From NCBI GenBank assembly GCA_963778025.1, contig CAVZTA010000006.1, positions 310,001 to 374,000 on the forward strand: a stretch of DNA of 64,000 nt, read 5' to 3'. How positions within the stretch are numbered: the stretch's first letter is position 1; each line of letters begins with the position of its first letter. The position numbers and the translations under genes were made by a program. Below the pieces are notes generated by a model. That model was not told the DNA's origin, searched no databases, and worked only from the letters and a program-made list of their open reading frames with translations. The stretch comes from CAVZTA01 sp963778025 (GTDB taxonomy: Bacteria; Chloroflexota; Limnocylindria; Limnocylindrales; CSP1-4). This document shows, piece after piece, positions 28,544 through 39,027 of the stretch.

Positions 28544-28687
28544 CGAGGCCTCCCGAGGGCCGATGCGGCCTCCCGGACGGGGCCGACGCCGTCTCGAGGG
28601 ATGAGTCGCTGACCGCCCGACGCGACACGGGCGACCGCTCGCGATACCGAGCCTCGCGACGACGACACATCCCCTGCGACCCCGATG

Positions 28688-28693
28688 TATCCT
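28688..28693 (+). promoter_or_regulatory. Probable -10 element (TATCCT)
   Basis: TATCCT lies about 65 nt before the MerR-like regulator start. The leader contains a CTCGAGG direct repeat (near 28703 and 28712). Confidence 0.4.
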
Positions 28694-28757
28694 GCGCGCG
28701 ACCTCGAGGCACTCGAGGACCCAGATTCACCCAGGTTTTCGGATCCGGAAGGACCGC

Positions 28758-29516
28758 GTGCCCGCCTCACCGCCGACCGCCGCGCCGACGCCCGCCACCT
28801 CGTCAGCCGGTCACCCGACCGACTGGCTGGCGCTGGGTGCCGCAAGCCGCTTGCTGGGCGTCGATCCCGACACGCTGCGCCGCTGGGCCGACGAGGGTCG
28901 TGTCGAGGCGTTCACGACACCCGGCGGCCATCGCCGGTTCGCACGTCGGTCGCTGGAGCGGATCGTCGCGACCCGACGCACCGGACCCACCGGCCGGCTC
29001 CGCGCCCTGGGCGCGACCCCGGATCGCGTCTCGGCCGTCTATCGCCGCCGCTACGAGGTGCCGACGCGCGGTGCGCCTGACCCCAGGAGCAGCGTCCCGG
29101 CCACCGAGCACGACGCGTACCGCGAACAGGGTCGCCTGCTCGTCGCGGCGCTCCTCGCCCACCTCGACGCGCCGACCGCCTCCGCCCGTGACCGGGCCGC
29201 GCAGGATGCGCTGGCGCTGACCGCCGATCTCGGCCGCCGCCTCGCGACCATGGGTATGCCCCTCGGCGAGGCCGTCGCAGCGTTCGTCAACGCGCGCCGG
29301 CCGTTCCTCACGGAGCTCGGCGTGCTGGCTCGGCGGCGCGAGCTGGACGCTGCTCGTCTCAGCACCCTGTACGAAGCCGCCACCGCGCTCCTCGATCGCC
29401 TGCTCTTCCGGCTCATCGACTCTCACTCCGCGGCCGCCCCGACCCCCCCCGGGGCGGCCGCGTCCACCTCCTCGACGGCGTCGCCGTCGAGCCGCGACGG
29501 GGCAGCCCGCGCATGA
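28758..29516 (+). CDS. MerR-like helix-turn-helix protein
   Basis: 252 residues. The N-terminal winged HTH of the MerR/excisionase type is clear: AASRLLGVDPDTLRRWADEGRVEAF followed by TPGGHRRF (residues about 27-65). A helical middle domain (about 115-225) with REQGRLLVAALLAHL and RPFLTELGVL may be a sensor or oligomerisation domain. The C-terminus is Ala/Ser-rich. GTG start with GGAAGGA 4 nt upstream. The stop overlaps the start of the membrane-protein gene (ATGA), so the two are coupled and the regulator may respond to that protein. Confidence 0.8.
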   Translation: MPASPPTAAPTPATSSAGHPTDWLALGAASRLLGVDPDTLRRWADEGRVEAFTTPGGHRRFARRSLERIVATRRTGPTGRLRALGATPDRVSAVYRRRYEVPTRGAPDPRSSVPATEHDAYREQGRLLVAALLAHLDAPTASARDRAAQDALALTADLGRRLATMGMPLGEAVAAFVNARRPFLTELGVLARRRELDAARLSTLYEAATALLDRLLFRLIDSHSAAAPTPPGAAASTSSTASPSSRDGAARA

Positions 29517-30631
29517 CGATCCTGCTGCCCGCCGCCACCTCGATCCTCGCGCTGATCTTCGCGGTCGCGCTCATCGACCAATGGCGCGAGCGGCGCCAGG
29601 CGTTCCAGCTCGTCTGGGCGTTCGGCATGCTGTTCTACAGCGTCGCCGCGGGCTGCGAGGCGCTCGCCGCGGCGAGCGGCTGGAACGAGGGCCTGTATCG
29701 CACCTGGTATCTGACCGGTGCGGTGTGGACTGCCGGCTGGCTGGGCCTGGGCACGGCGTTCCTGCTTGCGCGCACGCGGTTCGGCTACGCGTTCGCCCTG
29801 TCGCTGTTCCTCGCCGGCCTGTTCACGTTCCTCGTCCGCAACAAGCCCGAATACGCCGGCGCCGGCACCGTCCCGCTCCTGTACTTCATCGTGGCCGGCA
29901 TCCTCGCCCTCGCCATCGCGGTCGAGACCTACTTCGCCAACGACCGTTGGCCGCGCCTCGCCGCGGGCGCGGTGGTCGGCGCGACGGTCCTGTCCATCGT
30001 CCTCATGCTGGTCGTCACCCTGCCGGCGCCCGGCTACGCGGTCGACCCGGCCACCAACATGCCCGTCGCGACGCTCTTCCCGGGCGTCCTCCGGCTGCTC
30101 ACGCCGTTCCTCAACATCACCGGCGCGTTCGCCCTCATCCTCGGCGCGGTCTTCTCGACCTACGTGTTCATGCCCAAGCGACGGGTGCTGCCGTACTCGC
30201 TGGATGCGCGCCAGAAGGGCGACGAGTTCCTGTTCAACCTGCTCATCGCGCCCATCGCGATCGTGGTGAACCTCGTCGCATCCCTGCCCGGCGCGGTGCG
30301 CGGTCTCGTGACCGGCAAGCTGCACTCGCGCGTGCCCGCGACCATCCTCATCGCGATCGGTGCGTTCATCCCGACCCTCACGGACTCGCTGAACCGGTTC
30401 GGCTCGACCGAGCTGTTCCAGCTGGGCAAGTTCCTGGGCGTCGTGTTCCTGTTCGCGGGCTTCCTCGTCTCGATCGACGTCTTCCGCGAGATCCGCATCC
30501 CGTTCACGTCGGTCCGGCTCGCGACGGCGCGCCGCGAGCGCCCGCGCCCGGTCGACGCCCACGACGATGAGGACACGGAGACGGACGCGGACGCGGGCGA
30601 CGTGGCGGTGGGGGCGACCGTCCGCTCCTGA
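29513..30631 (+). CDS. Polytopic membrane protein of unknown function
   Basis: 372 residues with about nine transmembrane helices (for example ILALIFAVALI, LGLGTAFLLA, LSLFLAGLFTFLV, LYFIVAGILALAIAV, VLSIVLMLVVTLPA, GAFALILGAVF, IAPIAIVVNLVA) and an Asp/Glu-rich cytoplasmic tail (DDEDTETDADAGD). Starts inside the preceding HTH gene (ATGA). No transporter or enzyme motif recognised. Confidence 0.75.
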   Translation: MTILLPAATSILALIFAVALIDQWRERRQAFQLVWAFGMLFYSVAAGCEALAAASGWNEGLYRTWYLTGAVWTAGWLGLGTAFLLARTRFGYAFALSLFLAGLFTFLVRNKPEYAGAGTVPLLYFIVAGILALAIAVETYFANDRWPRLAAGAVVGATVLSIVLMLVVTLPAPGYAVDPATNMPVATLFPGVLRLLTPFLNITGAFALILGAVFSTYVFMPKRRVLPYSLDARQKGDEFLFNLLIAPIAIVVNLVASLPGAVRGLVTGKLHSRVPATILIAIGAFIPTLTDSLNRFGSTELFQLGKFLGVVFLFAGFLVSIDVFREIRIPFTSVRLATARRERPRPVDAHDDEDTETDADAGDVAVGATVRS

Positions 30632-30686
30632 GCCCTCCGCGCGAGCCCGCCCGAGCTTGCACCCGCGACCGGCTGGACCGCCGCCG

Positions 30687-30692
30687 TATGCT
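30687..30692 (+). promoter_or_regulatory. -10 element (TATGCT) upstream of the response regulator
   Basis: TATGCT, 34 nt before the GTG, with GGGAGGGG just before the start codon. A TTGCAC at 30657-30662 is too far upstream for ideal -35 spacing. Confidence 0.45.
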
Positions 30693-30726
30693 CTCGCCCT
30701 GAGGTCCACAGGGATCGGGAGGGGTC

Positions 30727-31413
<687 letters not shown>

Positions 31414-31415
31414 CG

Positions 31416-32207
31416 GTGGCGGTCGACCGACCGCCGCGGGCTCACGTCGATGCGAGCGCCGACCGCGGCGTGCTGCTGGCGGGACCGCTCGACGGACCCC
31501 CGGTCGTGCTGGTCCACGGCACGCGGATGTCGCGCACGATGTGGCACCCCGTCCTGACCCACCTCGCGACCACACACCGCTGCGCGGCCGTCGATCTGCC
31601 CGGCCACGGCGACCTCGCAGACGTGCCGTTCACGCTCGCCGACGCGGCTGACCGTGTCGCGGCGCACGCGGCCGCGCTCGCGCGGGAGACGGGGCGCGCC
31701 GACGCCACGATCGTCGGGCTGTCGCTGGGCGGGTACGTCGCCATCGAGGCGGCACGCCGGCATCCCGACGTCGTCGCCGGCCTCGTCCTCGCGGGCTGCT
31801 CGCGGGAGCCCCGCCGTGCCCTCGGAGCGTCGATGCGGCTCCTCGCCTGGACGATGGACGCCGGCGGGGGACGGGCATCCCGGCTCGCGAGTCGCGCCTT
31901 CTTCGCGAGGCGGTATGGCGCCGCCGTCAGCGCCGGCGTGCTCGACGGCGGGCTCTGGGAAGCCGGCGGGGCCGCGGCGCTGCGCGCGCTGCCGGGGATG
32001 CGAGCACGCGACGCGCTGCGCGAGTCGAGCCGCCCAGCGCTCGTCCTCAATGGCGCCTGGGACCTCGTGTTCCGGCCCGGCGGCGATGCGTGGGCACGCG
32101 CCTGCGGTGGCCGGCACGTCGTCCTCGAACGGTCGGCCCACCTGACGAATCTCGACCAGCCGGGCGCGTTCGCCGAGGAGGTCAGGACCTTCGTCGCGGG
32201 TCTCTGA
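31416..32207 (+). CDS. Alpha/beta hydrolase
   Basis: 263 residues. Oxyanion region VVLVHGTRMSRTMW, nucleophile elbow GLSLGG (Ser), acid in LNGAWDLVF and catalytic His in ERSAHLTNLDQPGAF: a complete triad. GTG at 31416 lies 2 bp after the response-regulator stop, giving an operon. Substrate unknown; esterase or lactonase activity is plausible. Confidence 0.85.
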   Translation: MAVDRPPRAHVDASADRGVLLAGPLDGPPVVLVHGTRMSRTMWHPVLTHLATTHRCAAVDLPGHGDLADVPFTLADAADRVAAHAAALARETGRADATIVGLSLGGYVAIEAARRHPDVVAGLVLAGCSREPRRALGASMRLLAWTMDAGGGRASRLASRAFFARRYGAAVSAGVLDGGLWEAGGAAALRALPGMRARDALRESSRPALVLNGAWDLVFRPGGDAWARACGGRHVVLERSAHLTNLDQPGAFAEEVRTFVAGL

Positions 32208-32244
32208 CCCGGTCAGGTCGGCGGGGAGGACGGCGACCCCGGGC

Positions 32245-32250
32245 TATACT
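32245..32250 (+). promoter_or_regulatory. -10 element (TATACT) of the galU-pknB operon
   Basis: TATACT, a close match to the housekeeping consensus, 33 nt before the galU ATG. The -35 region is not obvious. Confidence 0.55.
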
Positions 32251-32283
32251 CAGCGGCATCCCCATCCCCTGCCCACTGGTGTG

Positions 32284-33162
32284 ATGCGCGTACGCAAGGC
32301 CGTCTTCCCCGCTGCCGGATGGGGGACCCGCTTCCTCCCCGCCACGAAGGCGCAGCCCAAGGAGATGCTGCCCCTGGTCGACAAGCCCGTCATCCAGTAC
32401 GCGGTCGAGGAGGCCGTCGCGGCGGGCATCGAGCAGGTGATCATCGTCACCAGCTCCCAGAAGCGGGCGATCGAGGACCACTTCGATCTCGACTACGAGC
32501 TCGAGCACCTGCTCGAGGAAAAGGGCGAGATCGAGAAGCTTCGCCAGATCCGGCACATCAGCGACCTCGCCCAGATCGCCTACGTGCGCCAGAAGGAGCA
32601 GCTGGGGCTCGGGCACGCGGTGCTGATGGCCAAGGACCTCATCGGCCATGAGCCGTTCGCGGTCATCCTCCCGGACGACGTCGTCGTCGCCGAGCGACCG
32701 TGCATCGGCCAGCTCATCAACGCGTACCACCAGGCGCACGGGTCTGTCGTCGCGGTCATGGAGGTCGAGCGCGAGGAGACGCGGCGGTACGGCGTCATCG
32801 CCGGCGATCGCGTGACCGAAGGCATCGATAGCGATCGGCTGTACCGCGTCCACGACCTCGTCGAGAAGCCGGAGCCCGATCAGGCGCCGTCGAACCTCGC
32901 GATCATCGGGCGGTACGTGCTCACGCCCAAGATCTTCGAGAAGCTCGAGCAGACGCAGCGCGGCGCCGGTGGCGAGATCCAGCTGACCGACGCGCTCGAG
33001 GCGCTGATGCAGGAGCAGGCGGTCTACGGCTACGCGTTCGAGGGGACGCGCTATGACGCCGGCACGACGATGGGCTGGCTGAAGACGTCCGTCGAGTTCG
33101 CGCTCGCTCGGCCCGACATGGGACCCGAATTCCGGGAGTACCTGCGCAGCCTGGACCTGTGA
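32284..33162 (+). CDS. galU: UTP-glucose-1-phosphate uridylyltransferase
   Basis: Makes UDP-glucose from UTP and glucose-1-phosphate, the donor for cell-envelope glycans. 292 residues, normal GalU size. Motifs: FPAAGWGTRFLPATKAQPKE (nucleotide-binding), PLVDKPVIQYAVEEA, VRQKEQLGLGHAVL, AVILPDDVV, LVEKPEP, GGEIQLTDAL and GTRYDAGTTMGWLK. ATG at 32284 chosen over the adjoining GTG. Its stop overlaps the start of the PASTA kinase (GTGA), linking sugar-nucleotide supply to envelope signalling. Confidence 0.96.
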   Translation: MRVRKAVFPAAGWGTRFLPATKAQPKEMLPLVDKPVIQYAVEEAVAAGIEQVIIVTSSQKRAIEDHFDLDYELEHLLEEKGEIEKLRQIRHISDLAQIAYVRQKEQLGLGHAVLMAKDLIGHEPFAVILPDDVVVAERPCIGQLINAYHQAHGSVVAVMEVEREETRRYGVIAGDRVTEGIDSDRLYRVHDLVEKPEPDQAPSNLAIIGRYVLTPKIFEKLEQTQRGAGGEIQLTDALEALMQEQAVYGYAFEGTRYDAGTTMGWLKTSVEFALARPDMGPEFREYLRSLDL

Positions 33163-35235
33163 CCGCGCGACGGGGGACGCCCGCGCCGAAGGAGGGCACG
33201 CCGCCGGTGACCGGGATCGGGGAGACGCTCGGGGGACGCTACCGCCTCGTCGAGCTGCTCGGCCAGGGCGGCATGGCGACGATCTTCCGGGCGCACGACG
33301 CACAGCTCGGGCGCGACGTCGCGGTGAAGATCCTCCGCCCGGAGTACGGCCGCGACCCGGACTTCCTCGCCCGCTTCCGTGAGGAGGCGCGCTCGGCGGC
33401 GTCGCTGTCCCACCCGGGCATCGTCAGCGTCCACGACTACGGCCAGGACACCTCCGGCCCGTACATCGTCATGGAGCTGGTCGACGGCCAGGACCTCGCC
33501 TCGATCATCAAGGACAACGGCGCCCTGGCGCCGCGTCAGGCGGCCCGCATCGCCGCCGAGGTCGCCAAGGCGCTCCACGCCGCCCACACCCGCGGGATCG
33601 TCCACCGCGACGTGAAGTCATCGAACATCCTCATCGCCCGCGACGGGCGGGTGAAGGTCGCCGACTTCGGCATCGCGCGGGCGGTCGCCGAGGCGCAGCT
33701 GACGTTGCCCGGGACGACGATGGGCTCGGTCCACTACTTCAGCCCCGAGCAGGCACGCGGTGAGACCGCGACGGCCGCGTCCGACGTGTACGCGCTGGGC
33801 ATCGTCCTGTTCGAGATGCTCACCGGCGAGCGGCCGTTCAAGGGCGACGGGGCGGCGGCCGTGGCGGTGGCGCGCCTCACCGGCCCGCCACCTCGCCCGA
33901 TCGATGTCCGGCCGACCATCCCGCCCGCGCTCGATGCCGTCGTCCAGCGCGCGATGGCGCTGGAACCCGAGCGGCGCTTCCCCAGTGCCGCCGTGATGGC
34001 CAACGCCCTGGAGGCATTCCTCGCCGATCGCCCGGATGTCACGCTCGCCGCGGCGGGCGTGGCGGGCGCCGATGCGGCGACCGGAGCGGCCGGAGCGGCC
34101 GGGCGCCGGGGCCGCCGGAGGGTCGGCGTCCGATCCCGACGCCGCCGCCCGTGCCGCCGCCGCCGGTGCCGCCGCCGGGCTGGCCGCGGGCACCGTCGCC
34201 TCGTCCACGGCGCGTCCGAATCCGGGCAGCATCCCGTACGCGCCCGACGCCTATGCCACCGAGCGACCGCGGCCCCAGCCGCGGACCGTGCCGCCCGGCC
34301 CGCCGCCGCCCGTGTATGCCGACGACCTGGAGCCCGAGCCTGCGAGCCCATGGCCGTGGGTCGCCGGTGTGGTCGGTCTCGTCCTGCTGCTCGTCCTCGG
34401 GTTCCTCCTGTTCCGCTTCCTGTCGGGAGGCGGGGGTGGGCGGCCGACGCCCAGCGCCGCCGATCAGGTCACCGTGCCCGACTTCGTGGGCATGACGTTC
34501 GATGCCGCCCAGGCGCAGGCCGACGACCTGGGCATCGAGGTGAGCCAGGCGGCCTTCGTCGAGTCGAGCGAACCGCCCAACACCGTCGTCGCGCAGGATC
34601 CGGCCGCCGATGCCATCGTCGACTCGGGGAGCACCGTCCGCCTGACGCTCGCGCGCGGGACGACGTTCGTGGCCGTGCCGACGATCCGTGGCCTGCCCGA
34701 GGGCGAGGCCGTGACCGTCATCGTCGGTGCCGGGCTGAAGGTCGGCACGCGCACCGATGCCTTCGACCCGCTGGTCCCGGTCGGCTCGGTGATCTCGCAG
34801 GATCCGGACCCGGGCCTCCAGGCGGCGCCCGGGACGCCCGTCGACTACGTCGTGTCGAAGGGTCCGGAGCCCAGTCCATCGCCCACGCCCACGCCCACGC
34901 CCACGCCGACGCCCACACCCAGCCCCACCCCGAGTCCCACCCCGTCACCGACACCGCCTCCCACGCCCAGCCCGACGCCCTCGCCGACCCCCTCGCCGCC
35001 GCCCACGCCCACGCCGCCGCCCGCGGCGGCGGTCGGCAACTACGTCTGCCAGACGCTGGGTGACGCCAAGGCGGCCGTCGCGAACGATGGGTTCGTCATC
35101 GGGTTCGTCGCGCCGCCCGATGCGCCCGACACGTGGTTCGTGTTCGCACAGACGCCGGTCGCGGGCGCCTCACGACCGAGCGGCTCCGACGTGAACTTCG
35201 GCGTGCAGGAGCAGAAGCCCGACGCCTGCGCCTGA
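33159..35235 (+). CDS. pknB: Serine/threonine protein kinase with PASTA domains (PknB type, one frameshift)
   Basis: About 691 residues after skipping one base at 34101-34103. Kinase domain (about 25-290): LGQGGMATIFRAHD, AVKILRPEY, catalytic loop HRDVKSSN, DFGIAR and APE-like FSPEQARG. Then an Ala/Gly/Pro-rich juxtamembrane linker in which the frame changes, a transmembrane helix (VVGLVLLLVLGFLLFRFL), two PASTA domains (VPDFVGMTFDAAQAQA and VPTIRGLPEGEAVTV), a PTPTPSP linker and a third degenerate PASTA-like domain (CQTLGDAKAAVANDG). PASTA kinases sense muropeptides or lipid II and control cell-wall growth. GTG start overlaps the galU stop; a later GTG (33207) is an alternative. Confidence 0.93.
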
Positions 35236-35255
35236 GCGTCAGGCGGCCCGGTCGC

Positions 35256-35732
35256 TCAGAGGAACGTGTCGCCCCAGAGGGTCCAGCCCGTGGTCAGCGG
35301 CGCGAGGGGTGCCGCGACGGCCGGAGCGACGGCCGGAGCGATGACCGCCGCGAGCGCCGTGCCCGGGACGACCGCTGCTGGCGCTGCCTCACGCTCCAGC
35401 ACCGCCACGGCGCCTCGCGATCCGGACGCCACCTCCACGAACTCGAGGGCGGGACGTCGAGCCGGCCCCGCGACCGCCGCCATCGGTCGGATCGACGTGG
35501 TCTCCGGCGCCTCGCCCGCGGCGAGCCCCGCGGCGGCCTCCCAGCATGCGCGCATCTCGTCGCCCAGCAGCGGGATCCGTCGGCGGTCGAAGCCGCAGAA
35601 CCCGAGCCCCGGGGCGACCGCGCGCCGGTAATGGCGGCACGTGTCGCAGCTGGTGGTGGACCGCTGGCACACCCAGCACCGGGAGGTCTCCGGCTGGGCG
35701 ACCCCGCAGTGCGGGCAGCGCCACGACGACAT
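35256..35732 (-). CDS. Zinc-ribbon protein of unknown function
   Basis: 158 residues. N-terminus with three zinc-binding pairs: RCPHCG, CWVCQ, CDTCRHY, plus FCGFDRR; the rest is Ala/Pro/Val-rich, ending GWTLWGDTFL. ATG at 35732 chosen (MSSWRCPHCG). Convergent with pknB, 20 bp apart. The N-terminal arrangement resembles double zinc-ribbon domains, often in regulatory or membrane-associated proteins. Confidence 0.75.
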   Translation of the reverse strand: MSSWRCPHCGVAQPETSRCWVCQRSTTSCDTCRHYRRAVAPGLGFCGFDRRRIPLLGDEMRACWEAAAGLAAGEAPETTSIRPMAAVAGPARRPALEFVEVASGSRGAVAVLEREAAPAAVVPGTALAAVIAPAVAPAVAAPLAPLTTGWTLWGDTFL

Positions 35733-35806
35733 GCCCACATGGTAGCTGCGACGGCGACGCTTGTCGCGGCGACCGCGCCCGGGGACGAACGCCCGTTCGC
35801 CTGCGA

Positions 35807-37018
35807 CTAGGGGCTGATCGTCAGGACCTGGCGGTCCGTCCGTTTCCCGAACTCGTCGGTCTGGACCAGGACCGAGGCAAGGCCGTTGCCCGGTGTGGCG
35901 CCCCGTGCGATGCGCGTCTGGAACACGGCCGTGCCGTCGCCGGCCGTGGTGAGCTCCGGCGAGACGATCGGCTCCAGGCCCGGGACGGTGATCGTGAACA
36001 GCGCGGTGACATCGCCCAGCGGCCGTCCATCGGGGTCGACGACCGTGACCGTGAACTCGACATCGGCCGGCAGTCGCTTCGCCCGGAAGCGGTAGGCGTC
36101 CGCGGTGAGGGACACCGTGAGCTTCCCGTTCCCCTTGCGCACCGTGACGACCTTCGAGTCCGAGTTGGCGGCAAGGTCCGTGACCGTGAGCGTGATCCCG
36201 TTGGTGCCGGCCACGATGGGCACCTTCATCGAGAACGTGCCATCGCTCTTCGCCGTGCCCGTGACCGTGCGGCCGGTCGCCTCGTTGCGGGCGGCGAGCG
36301 TGCTGCGACCCTGGGTCTTGCCGGTGATCGTGGCGACGTCGCCGTTCACGACCTGGTTGTCCTTGGGCGACGTGACCTGGATCGTCGGCTTGGTCAGGTC
36401 CTGGATCCACGTCACGGTCGGCGACGGCTCGCTCTCGTTGGCCGGGCCGAGGATGGTCGCGAAGAACGGGTTCTTGCCCTTGACCAGCGGCACGTCGGGC
36501 AGGATCACCGTGGGCGTCGGACCGATGGAGCCCTCGGCGACCACCCGCGGCTGTTCCTCCTCGGGCGCCAGCCACAGGCGCACGGAGAGATCCTGCTGGC
36601 CCGTCAGGCTGGTCGGGACGGTCACGGTGACGTCGACGAGATCCGCGTTGGTGTAGGGCTGCTCGGGCTTCGTGATGGCGGGTGCGTCGGATACCGGCTC
36701 GACGGGCGAGGGCGTCGGCGATGGCGTCGTCGTGAGCTTCGTGACCAGCCCGTCGACCGCTCCCGTGATCCCGGCCGCGACGATGCTCACGCCGCCGCTG
36801 CCGACCCATACGACGCCGCCGACGAGGGCGACGACCCCGACCACGAGGAGCAGCCGAAGCACGATCGGGGCGCCGGGCCCACGTTCGATGTTCTTGTGGA
36901 GCGCCAGTCGAGTCGGGGATGGCGCGACGGGCCGCGCCCGAACGGGACGCGGCCGGCTACCCACAGGAGGACGCGGCCGCACCTGTGACGCACGGCGGCC
37001 GGGGCGCCGAGGCTCCAT
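35807..37018 (-). CDS. Membrane-anchored protein with Ig-like domains
   Basis: 403 residues. An Arg/Pro-rich cytoplasmic N-terminus (about 50), one transmembrane helix (LRLLLVVGVVALVGGVVWV), a Pro/Thr/Ser linker, then extracellular beta-rich domains: VDVTVTVPTSL, an Ig-like domain typical of glucodextranase-B/Bacterial-Ig repeats (PTIQVTSPKDNQVV and GTNGITLTVTDLA), and a C-terminal Ig-like domain (VTVVDPDGRPLGDV). Its upstream region is shared with the divergent gene at 37207. Likely an extracytoplasmic adhesion or scaffold protein; no catalytic residues seen. Confidence 0.8.
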   Translation of the reverse strand: MEPRRPGRRASQVRPRPPVGSRPRPVRARPVAPSPTRLALHKNIERGPGAPIVLRLLLVVGVVALVGGVVWVGSGGVSIVAAGITGAVDGLVTKLTTTPSPTPSPVEPVSDAPAITKPEQPYTNADLVDVTVTVPTSLTGQQDLSVRLWLAPEEEQPRVVAEGSIGPTPTVILPDVPLVKGKNPFFATILGPANESEPSPTVTWIQDLTKPTIQVTSPKDNQVVNGDVATITGKTQGRSTLAARNEATGRTVTGTAKSDGTFSMKVPIVAGTNGITLTVTDLAANSDSKVVTVRKGNGKLTVSLTADAYRFRAKRLPADVEFTVTVVDPDGRPLGDVTALFTITVPGLEPIVSPELTTAGDGTAVFQTRIARGATPGNGLASVLVQTDEFGKRTDRQVLTISP

Positions 37019-37206
37019 GTCCCGGGATCGTCGCACAGTCCCGCCTCGGATCGCATCCCGCAGAAGGGGGAGGACCGGGGGGCCCGAGCGGGGCACGGCG
37101 GCACCGACCCGTCGACGGCGTGAGCACAGCGGTGCGGTCGCAGGCTGTACAGTGCGGTCGGCGCGCGCCCGGGTTCCACCGTTCCGCCGCCGTCCGTGAG
37201 GGAGAC

Positions 37207-37668
37207 GTGGAGGCGCACGACCGGAAGCCCGAACGGCCCGCGCAGGGGGGTCGCGGCTCGTGGAGCTACGGACCGATCGCCCGCGTGTCGCCGAGCACGC
37301 GAGCCACGCCGGCCACGTCCCAGCCCGAGCCCGCCGCACCCCCCGCCCGCGGCGTCCCGGGTCGTCCGCAGCCCGGTCGATCCGCGCCGCCGGGATACCG
37401 CCCGCTCACGCCGCCGGCTCGCGGTGGGTTCGGCCTGCCGAACCTGCGCCGGAACGTCTGCCCGCACTTCTACATGACGGGTTCGCGCGGCGCGATCCCC
37501 ATCCAGGCGCCCCATCTGCTCAAGGCCCTCATCCGCCAGGAGCAGAACATCTCGCGTTGTCAGCTCCGCGGGGGCGTCCACCTGGAACAGGGCTACGTGA
37601 ACGATGTGTGCCTCACCCCACGCTTCAACCAGTGCGTGTTCTACGAGGACGAGCTGACGAAGGGGTGA
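37207..37668 (+). CDS. Protein with four-Cys C-terminal motif, first gene of the folate operon
   Basis: 153 residues. The first about 80 residues are Pro/Ala-rich and probably disordered. The C-terminal part has CPHFY, then SRCQLRGG, then a YVNDVCLTPRFNQCVFY ending, a Cys spacing similar to short Cys modules attached to other domains in Chloroflexota proteins (weak recollection). Metal or Fe-S binding is possible. GTG at 37207 has GAGGGAG just upstream. Its stop overlaps the folC start (GTGA), so it is translationally coupled to folate synthesis. Confidence 0.65.
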   Translation: MEAHDRKPERPAQGGRGSWSYGPIARVSPSTRATPATSQPEPAAPPARGVPGRPQPGRSAPPGYRPLTPPARGGFGLPNLRRNVCPHFYMTGSRGAIPIQAPHLLKALIRQEQNISRCQLRGGVHLEQGYVNDVCLTPRFNQCVFYEDELTKG

Positions 37669-39027
37669 CCGGGGAGCGGGAGCCCGATCCCGGGGTCGCG
37701 ACGGACCTCGGCTACCAGGCGGCGGTCCGCGCCCTGACCGAGCGCGGCCGGTTCGGGATCCGGCTGGGGCTGGAACGGGTCGAAGCGCTGCTCCAGCTGC
37801 TGGGCGATCCGCAGCTCGCGACGCGCGGCGCGCTCGTTGCCGGGACGAACGGCAAGGGCTCCGTGATCGCCCTCGCAGGAGCCGCGTTGCGGGCGGCCGG
37901 ACACCGCGTCGCGGAGACACCCAAGCCCCACCTCGTGACGTACCGCGAGCGGATGATCGTCGATGGCCGGCCCATCGCCCCGGAGACGTTCGCGCGGCTC
38001 GTCTCGCTCGTGCTGCCGCTGGCCGCGCGCATCGAGGCGGAGCACGGACCGCCGACGGAGTTCGAGCTGCTGACCGCCATGCTGTTCCGATGGTTCGCGG
38101 ACGAGCAGGTCGACGTGGCGCTGGTCGAGGTGGGCCTGGGCGGGCGGCTGGACGCGACGAACGCCTGGGACGGTGGCGTGGCGGTCGTCACGAACGTGGA
38201 TCTCGACCACACCGACCGCCTCGGGACGACCATCCCGGCGATCGCGCGCGAGAAGGCGGCGATCATCAAGCCAGGCGACCGCGCCGTCACCGGGGCCTCG
38301 GATGAGGCGTTGCCCGTGATCCGTGCGCGAGCCGCGGAGGTCGGCGCGCCGCTGGTCGAGGTGGCGGTGCCCGCGGTCTCGCGGATCGACCGGGATGGGC
38401 TGCTGATCGACTTGCCGGACATCAGGGATGTGCGTGTCGGGCTTCGGGGACGCCATCAGGCCGCGAACGCGGCCGTCGCCTGGGCGCTGCTCGATGCGCT
38501 GGGGCAGGCCGGGCTGCCGACGGCGGACGAGGCGGCACGGCGGCACGGCTTCGCGACGGCGGTGTGGCCCGGTCGCCTGGAGCTCGTCGACGTGGCAGGA
38601 AGGGACGTGCTGCTGGACGGCGCGCACAACCCGGCCGGCGCCGCAGCCCTGGCACAGGCGCTCGACGACCTCCGAGCGACGCTCCGTGGGCCGGCCGATG
38701 CGCCGCTCACGCTGCTGTGGGCATCGATGGCCGACAAGGACGTGCCACGGATCGTGGACGCGGTCGCGGGTGCGGCGAGCCTCCGTGGCGCGACGGTCGT
38801 GGCCACGCAGCTCGACGTGCCGCGGGCGATGCCCGCCGACGAGCTCGCGGCGCCTGTGGCGGGAGCGCTCCGACGTGGTGGCCGTGGTCGAGCCGGACGT
38901 CGGGCGTGCGCTGGACCGGGCGATGTCCACCGGTCGTGGACCGGTCGTGGTGGCCGGGTCGCTGTACCTGGTCGGCGCGGCGCGTGCGCGGCTGGTCCAC
39001 GACCCGGCGCTCGAGGACCCGGCGTGA
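37665..39027 (+). CDS. folC: Dihydrofolate synthase / folylpolyglutamate synthase (one frameshift)
   Basis: Adds glutamate to dihydropteroate and folates with ATP. About 453 residues after skipping one base at 38861-38863. Motifs: FGIRLGLERVEALL, P-loop VAGTNGKGSVIAL, SPHLVTYRERM-like (PKPHLVTYRERM), FELLTAMLFRWFA, EVGLGGRLDATN, TNVDLDHTDRLG, GRHQAANAAVA and LLDGAHNPAGAAAL. The last about 55 residues are in the next frame (SDVVAVVEPDVGRAL). The stop there (39027) overlaps the folP GTG, confirming the shift. Cotranscribed with folP and folB. Confidence 0.93.

Noticed and set aside
30657..30692. Full -35/-10 promoter TTGCAC...TATGCT
   Set aside because: The two boxes are 24 bp apart, too far for a standard sigma-70 promoter; only the -10 is reported.
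34871..35030. Microsatellite-like CGCCCACGCCCACG run in pknB
   Set aside because: It encodes the in-frame PTPTPSP linker between PASTA domains; ordinary coding low complexity.
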